DNA of 64,000 bases from Hexactinellida sp. DTS-2022. Its lineage: Eukaryota; Porifera; Hexactinellida. Positions 36,179 to 47,538 of the stretch are shown piece after piece; position 1 is the first letter of the stretch, and each line of letters begins with the position of its first letter. The stretch lies in assembly GCA_028753945.1 (NCBI GenBank), contig JAPNXP010000007.1:1240001-1304000 (forward strand), written 5' to 3'. The notes beneath the pieces were generated by a model, which was given only the letters and a program-made list of their open reading frames with translations, made no database searches and was not told the DNA's origin. The translations under genes and the position numbers were made by a program.

Positions 36179-36429
36179 CATGGGCGCCGAAACTCTCAAA
36201 CGCTAGGGGGGTGTGACGTAATATTCAAATGTGAAAGTTCAAAAAACAATGCTTATGGGGATAAAATCAATGTTTGATGGGCATAATTGTAAATATATAT
36301 ACATCATCCACTGATATTTATACAAACTCGTTATGGAATCAAGAATTTTCCATTTTTTCCCCCTGAATTCTCCTCGGCCAGGGGGGGTGACACCCTCCCT
36401 GACCCCCCCCCCCCCTTTCGGCGCCTATG
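36179..36429. mobile_element. hAT-type miniature element (251 bp)
   Basis: Exact 8 bp duplication CGCTCAGG (36171-36178 and 36430-36437) flanks ends CATGGGCGCCGAAA and TTTCGGCGCCTATG, inverted with one mismatch. C-rich and G-rich tracts lie inside. An 8 bp duplication and CA...TG ends fit the hAT superfamily. Confidence 0.88.
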
Positions 36430-36949
36430 CGCTCAGGGGCAAATGTTTGTGTCTATGATAAGTTATCTCCTCGGTGATAGTCTCGATTTGAGTAGATGGT
36501 TATGCAATTGAGGTGTGTATTGTTTTGAAAATAAATTGAATTGATGGGGCTCTCTAATGTTCACCTATGTTGCAACTTGCAAGGGAAGTACCACGAATAA
36601 TGAGGTGAACAAGATACAAACTGACGTATTGTGGCAGGAAATCTAAAGATAGACAACATTTCATCAACCATCAACATCAGAAACCACCGTCTATAATTAG
36701 AAACAAACAATAGCCGGTAGGTGCACTCAATCAGCACACTTATTCATAACTAGTATATAAGGTAGTGATGAGAGAACTTCCCCACAACACAATTCAATTC
36801 GAAAGTAGAACCAATCATTCCCTACAACTACATAGCTATACAACATATACTTCAAATGGAAAGTAAAGTCCAGATGGGCCGTCACAATCGAATTGGCAAC
36901 AAGACAAAGAGCAGTACAGCAGCCAATAGGATAACTAATCAACTCAAGT

Positions 36950-39415
36950 ACCCGATCGATACCACTCTCATGAGGATGAGCTCTCCTCTGATTCCCGGAC
37001 GAGACTACCTTCTATGGAAACTATCTTCCGGATCAAATGCCAGGTAGTGGCACACAAAGGGATTTTATATAAAGATCACATTTGCATTGAGTCCAGTCTA
37101 AACCAGCAGGAGGTCTACTCAAGTGGCACATCCCAAATGAGTCCGAACAGTCTAACAGAAGGCGAATTCCTATCCCAAATGCACATATACTCGTCGCCAC
37201 CAACCAGACCACCGAGTGAAACAGACCGAGCATAACGATCCACATCACTATCTGCACCAAATACACAAGCAAGGCATGCGAGGAGCAAACGTTCCTCAAG
37301 CCCTCACCTGCCGAGAGTAGCAAAGCGTCTACAATATCACTACAATCCGACCTCGAGGGAACAGAAGCCCCCCAACACCTTTAACTATCCCAGAGATAAT
37401 GATTCAACCATCCTCTCCACCTTCCCACTCGCAGTAATATCACCCAACAGCATCGATCCGAATGTCCACATGCCCAAATTACTACAATAGAAAGACAACA
37501 AAATGGGAAACGCGCAACATATTCACCCTCGAACAAAACAGAATATCCTCTAGCGGACTCCCGCGTACAGATCTGTTTGTGTATGCTATTGAGGCAAACA
37601 AAAGAAAACACGAAATCAATGTGCCAAAACAAGCTACAGGAGAAACATCCAACACATGAACACACCGATTGAGAGATTCTACTGCGACCTCTGGCAAAGT
37701 CAACACAAAGAAGCAACGAATGACATCATCTCGAGAGGATACCTCGAAACTTTACCTTTCTACAAGGAACCGTATGCCAATTACTGTCTGTCAAGAGATT
37801 ACCCGAACACAAGTTCAGCAGAGTACCGCCGCCCATGGAGGAGCCAATCCTGCCGCTTCATGCCAACCCACCGGCACAGCAGCATACACTCTCGCAACAA
37901 GGCAAATACCTTCTCGAGTGTACAGAGCCCATACAGTTCTTTGATGCTGTCTATACTTCAAGTCAGGTCAAGAGTCTCGTAAGGAAAACAAAAAAATACA
38001 GACAACAGATGCAGTTATTGAACTACGCGAGAGTAACTCATGAAGAAATACGTTGCTTTCTGGGCCTAATTCTCTGGACGCCACTAGTACCACTTCCCAA
38101 TAGTCGATCCTACTTCAAGCTATCAAAAGACTTCCAACTGCCGCATTTCAAGGAACACATGAGAAGGAATAGATTTGAACAGTTGCTCAGAATGCTTCAC
38201 CTGGCCAACAATGAGAAAATTCCGCAGCACCTCGACTCAGCGAGACGATTCGAATACAAACTGGGCAAGCAACTGACTGATGTCTCACAAATTCAGCCAA
38301 TTTACTCTCACCAGCAAGGGCACTTTCCATTGACGAGATGATGGTAAAGTTCTATGGCAGGAGCGTCATCAGGCAGTATATGATATCCCTGCCAAGCCTC
38401 ACAAATATGGTATCAAACTCTGGGGCCTCTGCTGTCTCAATCAGAGCCTCTGCCTCGGCAGCAGTGTACAAGCTGAGGGGGGCCGCGATGTCGTCTTACA
38501 ACTAGCGGAACATTACTTCGACAAAGGACACATCATATACTGTAACAGATTCTTCTCCCACCAAGATCTGGCCGCCTATCTAAGAGTAGAGGTACAGGCT
38601 TAGGAGGCACAGCAAATGCCAACACCCTGCCACACGATCTCAACTACTAAAACTTAGTCAACATCATGCACCCACTCACCTGGGCCTATAAATGGTTCAA
38701 TTGTGTGGCCAAAATCGCAACTAACAAGCGAAAAGAATCCGACTTACCAAACCTACAAGCGGAAGAACCTGTCTGTCTTGGTATGGATGGATAAGAAATA
38801 CCGCACACCCGACTAGAAGGTTTTCTTTATTACGAACTGTCTGTCTGCTATGCCGACCTCAATTGAGCGACACTGTCACACGAAGAATATTCTCGATGAA
38901 CACGGCCACTACAATCGACAGCTCATCTCCAGTCCACCCATAGTGAAACCCACAACTATTGCATGGCCGGCGTTAATAGACACGAACGACTCGTAGGTCA
39001 ACATTCCACACCGCTCACTTCAACTCGTGGGTATATGAAAGTATTCTATCACTTACTCGACTCCTCCATAGTGAATGCTTGGATCTTGTTCAAGACAGCC
39101 AAACAAGAACATGGACAATGGAATGCAGCAGCAACCAAGAGACATACACTTGCCTGGTTCAAGGAATGCGTTGTACAGTCACTCTGTGACAGTTATACCA
39201 CCCGGAAGAGGCTACTAACTCACATGAGCGCCAAACAACCGATATATGTAGTAGACTCAGTGGGAGAGATCTGCGGCAGTATACCGGCACTACGAGATAG
39301 ATTGAAACAGTCCCTGTGTCTGTATTGCAGGCAAAGGAAACGAATAGCCTGCATTGATTGCCTGCAGGTATACTGTTATCATTGTGGCAGGAGCAACTAT
39401 TGCAACAATAAATAG
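36950..39415 (+). pseudogene. piggyBac-type transposase relic
   Basis: Fragments in several frames line up in order with the piggyBac transposase (DDE_Tnp_1_7). An acidic N-terminal stretch lies near 36960-37030, with frame changes. The frame 37835-38341 holds the N-terminal domain (EEIRCFLGLILW, YFKLSKDFQLPHFKEHM, RFEQLLRMLHL). Next, in another frame, IDEMMVKFYGRS near 38330 supplies the first catalytic Asp region, then KPHKYGIKLWGL. Near 38530 the motif that normally starts DN-F reads CNRFFSHQDLAAYL, so the second catalytic Asp is lost. The frame 38963-39415 has MAGVNRHERL, FYHLLDSSIVNAWILFK and a cysteine-rich C-terminal finger (CLYC, CIDC, CYHCGR). Multiple frameshifts and the lost Asp make it dead. 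I could not find TTAA-flanked ends. Confidence 0.88.
38963..39415 (+). pseudogene. piggyBac transposase C-terminal part with zinc-finger tail
   Basis: A 150-codon open fragment of the relic. Residues 1-60 match the conserved 'G-V-D/N-R' to 'NA-IL-K' block. The tail has four CX2C-type cysteine pairs or His/Cys positions, as in the RING-like CRD of active piggyBac proteins. The upstream frame is displaced, so this is not a separate gene. Confidence 0.8.
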
Positions 39416-40970
39416 AAGCTACACTCCAATCTGAGGAGCAAGAATCCCATACACTACAAGAGAGAACAGAGACAGCGATGACCTCAATTTTAGCCGGCCC
39501 TCTAGAAGTATTAATAAAACTGAGAGTGACACTCATAATACCGCTAACACATACAGTGGCCCAGAGATTGAGTATGATTGAGTGTGTAGGAACAACAGTG
39601 TCAGCGGAAACGGAAGTGTCCATGATCCAGAACAGGTGGACTTGGTAGTCTGAAATACATTTAATAAGATCACTTTGAGGACATAACAATATAAAAATAG
39701 CTTTATTTATCTACAAGTCTAGAATGCATTTGATAGCCTCTAACCTACTATAGTTGTGTAAGTGTTTGAGTAATAAGAGTGTATCAGTATGAATGCGTAG
39801 TATCAACTCAAACATTATCGTGAATGGGATCTGGATAATGATGAATGACGAAGTAGTACTGGGGTAGGGCCAATCGTAAGATGGTGACAATTCTGACATA
39901 ATTAGCATAGTTGTGCAAAGCCTTCTAATTGAATATACTCAGACGCAAATTTGTGGAAACCTATTAGCACTGCGAACAAACAAACAAGGGAAGGGGAATT
40001 CTAAGGAAATGGGAGACAACATACTTAGTAAATCAGTATGAATTGAAGTTGGGAGGTAACTGAATTAGTTGATGAGGGGATCCGATGCGTAGCCAGGTCT
40101 GTGGACAAAAGTGCGTCACTGGTGTAAAAAGGGTGCAACTTTTAATCACCAATAATACTCTTCTTATCAGAAATGGTGTGAGTGGGCCTGTGCCACAATT
40201 CCGCACCCTGGCTACGCCTCTAAGTGGTGTCAGTATCTCTCTACTATTCTATACTAACAAGGAAAACTCAGATAGTATAGGTCACCTGTTATTTATTAGT
40301 ATAAATAAAGCGTGAAAGTGCGGTAACCAGCAAATGAATCGCATTTGTAAGTTGATAAGTGTCTGAGTAAATATGATGATATAATTACAAAGCAATATAA
40401 TGTTACTCAGGATCCAATTTAGATACCGCAAGACGTCTTGTTCTTGGTTTACCCCCATCAATACGCAGCTGGCTGTCAGTCGCTCAGTTTTGGTTGGAGT
40501 CTTCTGGGTCCATTGAGGGTACTTCGGGTAAGGATTAGGAGAAGGGAATACCGCTGTTCTCGACAGTTCTGTGCGCTTTCGAGTGAGTGCGGCACATTTT
40601 GCTGCCGTGGTGAACTTTCTGAGTCTAGAAGTCAGCTACCTGCCGGGCTGCCAGAGTTTGGCCTCTGCGAGCGAGAGAGAGAGGAGGACTAATTAGCAGA
40701 ACTGCCTGGCGTTCAGGAGCTTCTAGTCGTGCTGCACTCCTTGAGACAAATCCCAAAGTACAGTATATAAGTAAGTGATCCCCATCTAAACTTTTATTAC
40801 ATGTATGAAAAATGGAAAAGTTAGTGAAGCTATAAAACAAAAATGAGAATAATGGCGGAGACCGGAAACGATTGTAGATACATAGTCAAATGAAAACTGA
40901 CCATAGAAATAGAAATTACGGATATTTAACAACAACAACAACAACATGGCTCAAAACAAGAAAATTATTC
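39416..40970. other. No gene recognised, one miniature-element relic
   Basis: Apart from the short relic at 40083-40222 I see no structured element. The open frames near 40438-40840 on both strands have no recognisable motifs and overlap each other, which argues against coding. Confidence 0.5.
40083..40222. mobile_element. Small hAT-type relic
   Basis: Ends GATGCGTAGCCAGG and CCTGGCTACGCCTCT are inverted copies with mismatches and resemble the common hAT end GTGGCGTAGCCAGG. A convincing duplication is not visible. Confidence 0.5.
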
Positions 40971-41216
40971 TACAGGATGGGGCGCATACTTTAGCTCGAA
41001 TTGTTATTGTTGTCGATAGCTCGAATTTACCATGTTGTCGATAGCTCGACTCATTTTACATAAGTTTCCCCAATGTTTCATGTATAATTATTTTACTGTT
41101 TGAAATTTTCCATTGTTTATTGTATTATTGTACTAGTGAGAAATATTTAATTACTACTAAGATATTAAAATACTGTGTAAATGAATGAAAAAGTGATAAA
41201 TATAAGTGCATGACTA

Positions 41217-41648
41217 CTAAATATAAATTTGGAATCGACTGATAATTGGAGCACGGCACACCGGACAAGTCTGATTCAATTCCTCTATTCTCTCGGTGCA
41301 TGCTGCACAACAATTAGCGTGCTTACAAGGTAGAAATACCCCGATTGTTGTCCGTGGCCTCAGACATACAACACAAATATTCTCCAGTACTGGATTCTCG
41401 CTTTCATTGTCTGAAGTGTCTGACTCATCAGTATCAGATAATTCATTTCCTGCTTCTAAAGTGAAGGTACCACCAATAGTGTTGCTCATTGCATTTAAAT
41501 ACTGCCAAGGAGTGAACTCGCCAGATCTGAACTTTTCCTTAATAACCTCGCGTTGTTGATCCTTTAGAACATGCTTTGATTTCCTCGCCCTAGAAATGCT
41601 ATGACCTAGTCTCAATCTCCCTAATTCATTATCTATGTCATCTATCAT
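41217..41648 (-). CDS. Open C-terminal part of the MULE relic with RING finger
   Basis: A 143-codon open segment of the pseudogene above. An acidic serine-rich linker (SDTDESDTSDNESEN) precedes the RING finger of the IAP-like C3HC4 type at the extreme C-terminus. The open frame actually continues upstream to about 41795. If an upstream promoter existed it could make a RING-only protein, but nothing here shows that. Confidence 0.6.
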   Translation of the reverse strand: MIDDIDNELGRLRLGHSISRARKSKHVLKDQQREVIKEKFRSGEFTPWQYLNAMSNTIGGTFTLEAGNELSDTDESDTSDNESENPVLENICVVCLRPRTTIGVFLPCKHANCCAACTERIEELNQTCPVCRAPIISRFQIYI

Positions 41649-42210
41649 ATTGTTTAGAGTTGTTAGAAAATTCCATACTCTTGGATGAGGAGTTTTAATG
41701 ATGGATTTGAGCTTTGCGTGATAGCTTTCTGCAGCATTATTGGTGGTAATTTCAGCTTCATAGATAGAAAGTTCCTCTGGATCAATTAGCTATTATTGCA
41801 GTATAGAGTTCTTGATCTTTAGAGGTCATTAAACAATGTATGCCTGGGAGTGCATGTCGATCAATTACCACGAATACTGTCCATAATTGGGAGACTGACT
41901 AGTTCTTCCATAATTGGGAGACTGACTAGTTCTTGTTTCGTCATCGAAAATCTTCCTTAAATTATCTTGAGTAGTTTGAGCCATTTTCTTACATTTTGTC
42001 TTCAATTCATAAACTCCTGATCTGTACTCATCAATGCCATGGTTATGAATTGAATTGGGATATATCAAATTAGTTTCTAACTTTAATTTAGCTGTCCCTT
42101 TACACCCAATTTTTGATAAAACACATCTGAGGTATGTTGTATTTTCTTTCATTTTATATTTAGAATACTTAAACCCATCAGTTGTTGTAAGAATTTTTCC
42201 ATTACTACTA

Positions 42211-42991
42211 GTTAGGGAATTTTACCTCAAATTATAGGTAAACCTTGAAAAAAATTGTTACCAAACAATTTCTACACTAGAGTCTTCTTCTGGACCCAAA
42301 TAAACATAGAAAAAAAGTTGCAAGCCCAAACCCGTGAGGAAAATTTTTTACACGGGTTGCGGTTTCTGATTTTCCATAGTAAATCGCCGACATTTCTGGA
42401 GCTAACTTTCTCAAACCAGCTCCAATCAAATTATTATCACCATATTGGTACTCTGCGTTAAATTTCCAGCAATTTGATATATCACATGTCCATATTTGGA
42501 AGAATTTTTCCATAGCAACGCTTTTCGAGATTAACTGTAAATCTCGAATAATTTTATAAAATCACATTTTAGAGTGTCGGTATGTGTATAATTTTATTCA
42601 GGTAGCTGAATGGAGTCGAATGAGGGGTCACTTGATTAAGTGGGAACACAATTTGATAATGGAATTTTTACACATTCCTAAGACATTCCAGCGTTGCTAT
42701 GGAAAAATTCTTCCAAATATGGACATGTGATATATCAAATTGCTGGAAATTTAACGCAGAGTACCAATATGGTGATAATAATTTGATTGGAGCTGGTTTG
42801 AGAAAGTTAGCTCCAGAAATGTCGGCGATTTACTATGGAAAATCAGAAACCGCAACCCGTGTAAAAAATTTTCCTCACGGGTTTGGGCTTGCAACTTTTT
42901 TTCTATGTTTATTTGGGTCCAGAAGAAGACAGTAGTGTAGAAATTGTTTGGTAACAATTTTTTTCAAGGTTTTGAGTTAAAATTCCCTAAC
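42211..42991. mobile_element. Fold-back Tc1/mariner-type element nested in the MULE
   Basis: Flanked by TA on both sides (42209-42210, 42992-42993). Arms of about 300 bp (42211-42522 and 42690-42991) are near-identical inverted copies starting GTTAGGGAATTTTA, with a ~165 bp loop. The left arm has a ~10 bp extra segment near the tip. Removing the element and one TA would rejoin the FLYWCH reading frame, which supports this boundary. No transposase is encoded. Confidence 0.85.
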
Positions 42992-43463
42992 TATACGCCT
43001 ATAGCTGTCTGATATGTATTCCATAGTTGAAGATGTAAATATTACAATAGTATCAAGGGGCCAAAAAGCTTTTTATACTAGAGAAGCAAGTTGTTTGGAA
43101 TTCACATAAAATGTGATTTCTCAAAACAAACCCATTCAGCAATTATTTCCCATTGACAACAGCCATACAAATGAATGAGTCGAGCTATCGACAACATATG
43201 TAAAATTAGTCGAGGTATCGACAAGATAGTCAAAAACTGAGTCGAACTATCGACAACATAGTCAGAAACTGAGTCGAGCTATCGACAACATGCTAAATTC
43301 GAGCTATCGACAACATAACAATTCGAGCTAAAGCAGCGCTCCCTACAGGATATTTGAGTGCCACCATTGAATACTAATTCTCAAATGCATTAAATCCAGA
43401 TGTAGAGCAATGTGCAACAAAGAGGTATCATACCCACTCTTTTAGCTGTTGATAGAACACAAT

Positions 43464-43974
43464 CAGGGGTGGTGAATCTGCTGTTAACAGCCATTTTGGC
43501 TGTTTGCTGTTGACAGCCATTTTGGCTGTTTGCTGTTGACAGCCATTTTTGCTGTTTGCTGTTGACAGCCATTTTGGCTGTTTGCTGTTAACAGCCATTT
43601 TGGCTGTTTGCTGTTAACAGCTAACTATTTGCTGTTGACAGCTAAGAATTCGTCCCCAATTAGCAAACCTTAACTGCATTTAAGTTGTTAATTAACGCCA
43701 ATTTAAGCTGTTAACAGTCAATGGGAGCTGTTAACGGCTCAATTTAAGCTGTTCAAATTCAATAATTGTATCAGTAAAATTAAGAAAAAGGGACAAGCAA
43801 AGAAAGTTATACTCAAAAATGTTTAAATTCGAATTGTATATCGTATTTACATAACAGTGAAATTTGAAACTAAATGATTATATAATAATATTCATTTATT
43901 GCATTGGTCAGCATCTAGCTGTTAACAGCTTCGATTTTCATTTGCTGTTAACAGCTTGGCTGTTTCCATCCCTG
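43464..43974. mobile_element. hAT-type element with CTGTTAACAGC repeats
   Basis: Exact 8 bp duplication AACACAAT (43456-43463 and 43975-43982). Ends are CAGGGGTGGTG and its partner CATCCCTG. The interior is filled with the palindromic motif GCTGTTAACAGC. A related copy, in opposite orientation, lies at 59453-60611. Confidence 0.9.
43480..43632. repeat. Minisatellite inside the hAT-type element
   Basis: About five tandem copies of a ~33 bp unit built from CAGCCATTTTGGCTGTTTGC and TGTTGA/TGTTAA; the unit is itself partly palindromic. Confidence 0.88.
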
Positions 43975-43982
43975 AACACAAT

Positions 43983-44383
43983 TCCTCTAATTAATTTTCT
44001 CAGCTTAGGAACTATACACTTTCACTAATGCCTGTAATTAGTCCTAAACAACATTGTATACTCTCTTGTCAGTACATGAGCGGTCCTACTTGTAGGAAAT
44101 GTGGTTAATGAAATTGATCTTTTTCCCCCCTCCTTTGTGATTCCTTTTATCCCTTCAATCAACACTAATTGATATATCTTGAAATTTATTTAATACGAGC
44201 CCTTCGGTCTCGGTCGCTTTGCGACAGATCGGTGCTACGCACCTCAAGTTAACGGCCGCTATGCGGCCTTACACCTCACCCTTTCTGCCATGGAAAATGG
44301 TAGAAAGGGACGTTATATACAACCCTTTCTACCATTTTCCATAGTTTTAACTTGTTTACCAATAATACCTGTCAGAAGGTAAC
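43983..44383. other. No gene recognised; small inverted repeats
   Basis: Contains GGTCGCTTTGCGACAGATCGG and a hairpin formed by two copies of CCCTTTCT(G/A)CCAT around 44280-44335. No coding signal. Confidence 0.5.
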
Positions 44384-44388
44384 TTCTA

Positions 44389-45863
44389 GCAGGGACTTCT
44401 CTAATATAGGGACTGTAAACTTCGTTTTACGGTAAAATTAGCGTAGGCCTAAAACAGTATTGTTACTTATTGATATCCCGTAATCCGCTAATGCTAGACA
44501 CAGGAAATGTATTATTGTCGTATAGGAAGTCATATTTTGGGAGTCCAACGGTAATATTGGTTTATCGAAAATATTTGTGGAATGTAAGTTATGCGATTTT
44601 CACACCCTTCCATATATGGTAATATTGTTAAAATCTCGAGATTACTTAACTTTATACATATGAAATGTATCATTTTCGTACAGGAATTCATATTTTGGGA
44701 GTCTAACGGTCATATTGGTTTATCGAAAATATTTGTGGAATGTAAGTTATGCGATTCTCACACTTTTCCATATATGGTAATATTGTTAAAATCTCGAGAT
44801 TAGTTAGTTTTATACATATTAAATATATTATTGGCGAATGGGAAATGGGAATTCATATTTAGGGACTCAGTAGATCACATTGATTTACCTAAGGCGTTCC
44901 CCTTAGCCTATATTATTATTTTGGCATTCTCTAATGGAGGATTGCCCCGACCCTGTTTTGTAGTTTTGCTAATTCTTACATTATTAAAAAATCTTGATAA
45001 GTTTCTTTCAAATCTATATTTAAATCAATGTTGTCCAATAAAATGTATTAAATGGTGATGAGAAATGGATTTAGGACTACATATTCTGATAAAATTCAAA
45101 AAGATTTAATACTTTATACATTAATTTCCCAATAACTCTACTGTTATTCAACAGACCGGCTAACTGGTTAATAAAATCTCTAATCGTTAACCGATGTCAG
45201 CAACGGTAACCGGTTAACCGAATCCAGCCTTGTTGTTTTTTAATAAACAACAGAATGACAGATATCTGATATGTAAGTATTAGCTAAACTACAAAACAGG
45301 GTCGGGGCAATCCTCCTGTGGAGAGTGCCAAAATAATAATATAGGCTAAGGGGAACGCCTTAGGTAAATCAATGTGATCTACTGAGTCCCTAAATATGAA
45401 TTCCCATTTCCCATTCGCCAATAATATATTTAATATGTATAAAACTAACTAATCTCGAGATTTTAACAATATTACCATATATGGAAAAGTGTGAGAATCG
45501 CATAACTTACATTCCACAAATATTTTCGATAAACCAATATGACCGTTAGACTCCCAAAATATGAATTCCTGTACGAAAATGATACATTTCATATGTATAA
45601 AGTTAAGTAATCTCGAGATTTTAACAATATTACCATATATGGAAGGGTGTGAAAATCGCATAACTTACATTCCACAAATATTTTCGATAAACCAATATTA
45701 CCGTTGGACTCCCAAAATATGACTTCCTATACGACAATAATACATTTCCTGTGTCTAGCATTAGCGGATTACGGGATATCAATAAGTAACAATACTGTTT
45801 TAGGCCTACGCTAATTTTACCGTAAAACGAAGTTTACAGTCCCTATATTAAAGAAGTCCCTGC
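44389..45863. mobile_element. Large fold-back element with ~590 bp arms
   Basis: Five bp duplication TTCTA (44384-44388 and 45864-45868). Arms 44389-44982 and 45268-45863 are inverted copies with very few differences, beginning GCAGGGACTTCT. Arms contain internal direct repeats (two copies around CATATTTTGGGAGTC). The ~285 bp loop contains CCGGTTAACCGAATCCAGCC, also found at 62109-62130. No transposase. The superfamily is not clear from a 5 bp duplication. Confidence 0.87.
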
Positions 45864-46161
45864 TTCTAGGTTGATTTTGAATTTTCATTAATTTGTTTAC
45901 CTATTTTGCGTAAACAACAACAACAAATATTAATATTATAAATTTATAAACGCGAAATTCGAAATCAGCATACTTGTTTACCTATTATAACATTTGTTTA
46001 CCCATTATAACATTTGGAAGTTAGTTTATATCTCATATATAAATGCGGTTTCTATTCCCCCATCACTTTAATACAATCCGGACAAACAAACACACAACAA
46101 TCGAGATTTAATAATATAGATACAAAAGGAATACATTGCATCAAATAAATATATTAAAATA

Positions 46162-46334
46162 CAGTAGATATCGGATATAAGAACACCGGTTATAAGAACA
46201 TACCGGATGTAAGAACATTCTACTGGAAAACGGTTGCCATTACACTATCTAATTTATGCCGGTTATAACAACCTGTCGGTTAGAAGAACAATATTTGCAG
46301 TTCCCGACGATGTTCTTATGATCTTCATCCACTG
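46162..46334. mobile_element. pogo-like miniature element
   Basis: TA-flanked, ends CAGTAGATATCGGATATAAG and GATCTTCATCCACTG. The internal motif CGGTTATAAGAACA is shared with the element at 52864-53068. Confidence 0.8.
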
Positions 46335-46500
46335 TATTCCAAAATATACAAAATAAAAATAAAAATATTATAACTAAACAAGTATAAATAAATACAATAA
46401 ATGAAATACTTAAAATAAATAAAATAAATACAATAATTAAAATAAATAAAATGAATAAAATACATAAATAAATAATATTAATATACTGATCCAATTAATT
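46335..46500. repeat. Simple AAATA/ATAAA-rich repeat
   Basis: Microsatellite-like AT-only tract with AATAAAATAAAT patterns. Confidence 0.75.
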
Positions 46501-46531
46501 ATAATTAATTCAGTCTTTATTTTACTTACAA

Positions 46532-46718
46532 CAGGGTTTTATACAGGATTTTTGGCTTGGGGGGGGAGAAATCTATTGGTGCATCAACGAAGCGAGGAAA
46601 TGTGAAGGGGTTGGGGGTAATAATATAATTTTCTCAAATTCTTGGGGGGGGGGGGGGGGGGGAAACTGAACCTTGGGGGGGGGGAATCCCAGGTTCCCCC
46701 CCTCTGTATGAACCCCTG
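46532..46718. mobile_element. 5 bp-target G-rich miniature element, copy 1
   Basis: Duplication TACAA (46527-46531 and 46719-46723). Ends are CAGGGTTTTATACAGGATTT and TGTATGAACCCCTG. The interior has long G-runs (up to about 18). Related to 47539-48037. Confidence 0.82.
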
Positions 46719-47078
46719 TACAATATAACGCGGTTAAGACGTGCCACACTGGGAAACAAGAAAAAGCATGTATGAACAGGTACGTCTTATCCGTAGGCAT
46801 AATCGAAATACTGACTTGTTCAATGATATGAATACGATGTAGGGTATACAAGTCTTTAATTATAAATGTTCCCCTATGTAACTTTATTCTATCCACTGTG
46901 TTCTTACTCGGGCCATCTGCTCTCCCTCTACACCACTAGTTTTTCTGTCTTTTGTGCATTGTAAGTGCTCTAGCGCATAGTTGTACTCTACGTGGATATC
47001 CTATTCCCCAATGCTGTATTGCTTATCTTTATTGCAAGAATGCTAAATGTGATTATCAGATATGGGTATTGTGATATG

Positions 47079-47284
47079 CAGTGATGTTTTGGGGAGGGGC
47101 TCGGGGGGGCGAGCCCCCCCCACTTATTTCGCTAGGGGGGCGCTTATATCCCAGGGGGCGCGCTCCTTCATATCAGTTATCTATAGAATTCATTATTGGG
47201 GGCCGTTTTCACCTAGGATTTCTAAGCAAATGCTAAATTTGAAAAGGAGCGCCCCCCACTTCTTTTTTTGGCAAAACACCACTG
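47079..47284. mobile_element. hAT-type miniature element (206 bp)
   Basis: Exact 8 bp duplication GTGATATG (47071-47078 and 47285-47292), ends CAGTGATGTTTTG and CAAAACACCACTG. It splits a stretch that looks formerly coding (NVIIRYGYCDM before, AIVTAYPSAIEYAKVQYQ after). Confidence 0.88.
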
Positions 47285-47421
47285 GTGATATGGCTATTGT
47301 GACTGCCTACCCATCTGCTATTGAGTATGCAAAAGTACAGTATCAGGTGCCCGAGCGGGCGGACTAATGGAGAAACTAGAGAAATCACTGAAGGATCTGC
47401 ATATGGTGCGGTATAAGATTT
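47285..47421 (+). pseudogene. Unrecognised coding-like fragment
   Basis: After the hAT-type element an open frame gives AIVTAYPSAIEYAKVQYQ and stops at 47365, followed by a second short frame MEKLEKSLKDLHMVRYKI with coiled-coil spacing. It ends 35 nt before the pogo-like element at 47459. Amino-acid composition looks coding, but I do not recognise the family. It may be continuous with the coiled-coil-like fragment on the far side of the pogo-like element (49311-49449). Confidence 0.4.
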
Positions 47422-47538
47422 AAGCCTTCAAGATTATATTAATATCCCATCTGATATACAGTAGAGCCTCTGAATAAACGGGCACCTTGGGACCAGTGTA
47501 AGCGCGTTTTAGGTATCCAGCGATATAGGAATCCCCGT

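Larger units (their letters stand above)
41217..43024 (-). pseudogene. FLYWCH-MULE-RING transposase, internally deleted
   Basis: Reading right to left: an ATG at 43024 starts a short N-terminus that is cut by the nested element. After it comes a FLYWCH-type zinc finger (TTTDGFKYSK, YLRCVLSKIGCKG, NSIHNHG), coded to about 41940. A short piece in another frame reads FVVIDRHALPGIHCLM, resembling the start of the MULE DDE domain. Most of that domain is then missing. At about 41795 the frame resumes with ITTNNAAESYH, HPRVWNFL, typical of the MULE C-terminal end. The last 55 codons are a C3HC4 RING finger (CVVC, PCKHANCCAAC, CPVC). FLYWCH-MULE proteins with RING tails occur in invertebrate transposons. 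A 27 bp tandem duplication at 41880-41934 adds a further scar. The DDE centre is deleted, so it cannot be autonomous. Confidence 0.85.
40979..43343 (-). mobile_element. MULE-type DNA transposon with complete ends
   Basis: Target duplication TACAGGAT (40971-40978 and 43344-43351) flanks a 2365 bp element. Ends are long inverted repeats (GGGGCGCATACTTTAGCTCG versus GGGAGCGCTGCTTTAGCTCG) followed by iterons TTGTCGATAGCTCGA: two on the left (to ~41063), about five on the right (from ~43170). Inside, on the minus strand, lie FLYWCH, a shortened MULE transposase and a RING finger. A Tc1/mariner-type fold-back element is nested at 42211-42991. MULEs make 8-11 bp duplications, consistent with this. 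Confidence 0.9.

Noticed and set aside
40438-40840. Overlapping 84 and 71 codon frames as a novel small gene
   Set aside because: Both strands are open, no motifs, no splice or start context beyond chance.
42277-42957. Mirrored 78-codon and 68-codon frames
   Set aside because: They are the inverted arms of the nested fold-back element; duplication explains the conservation.
44591-45661. Identical 70-codon frames on opposite strands
   Set aside because: They are the two arms of the fold-back element and have no recognisable domain.
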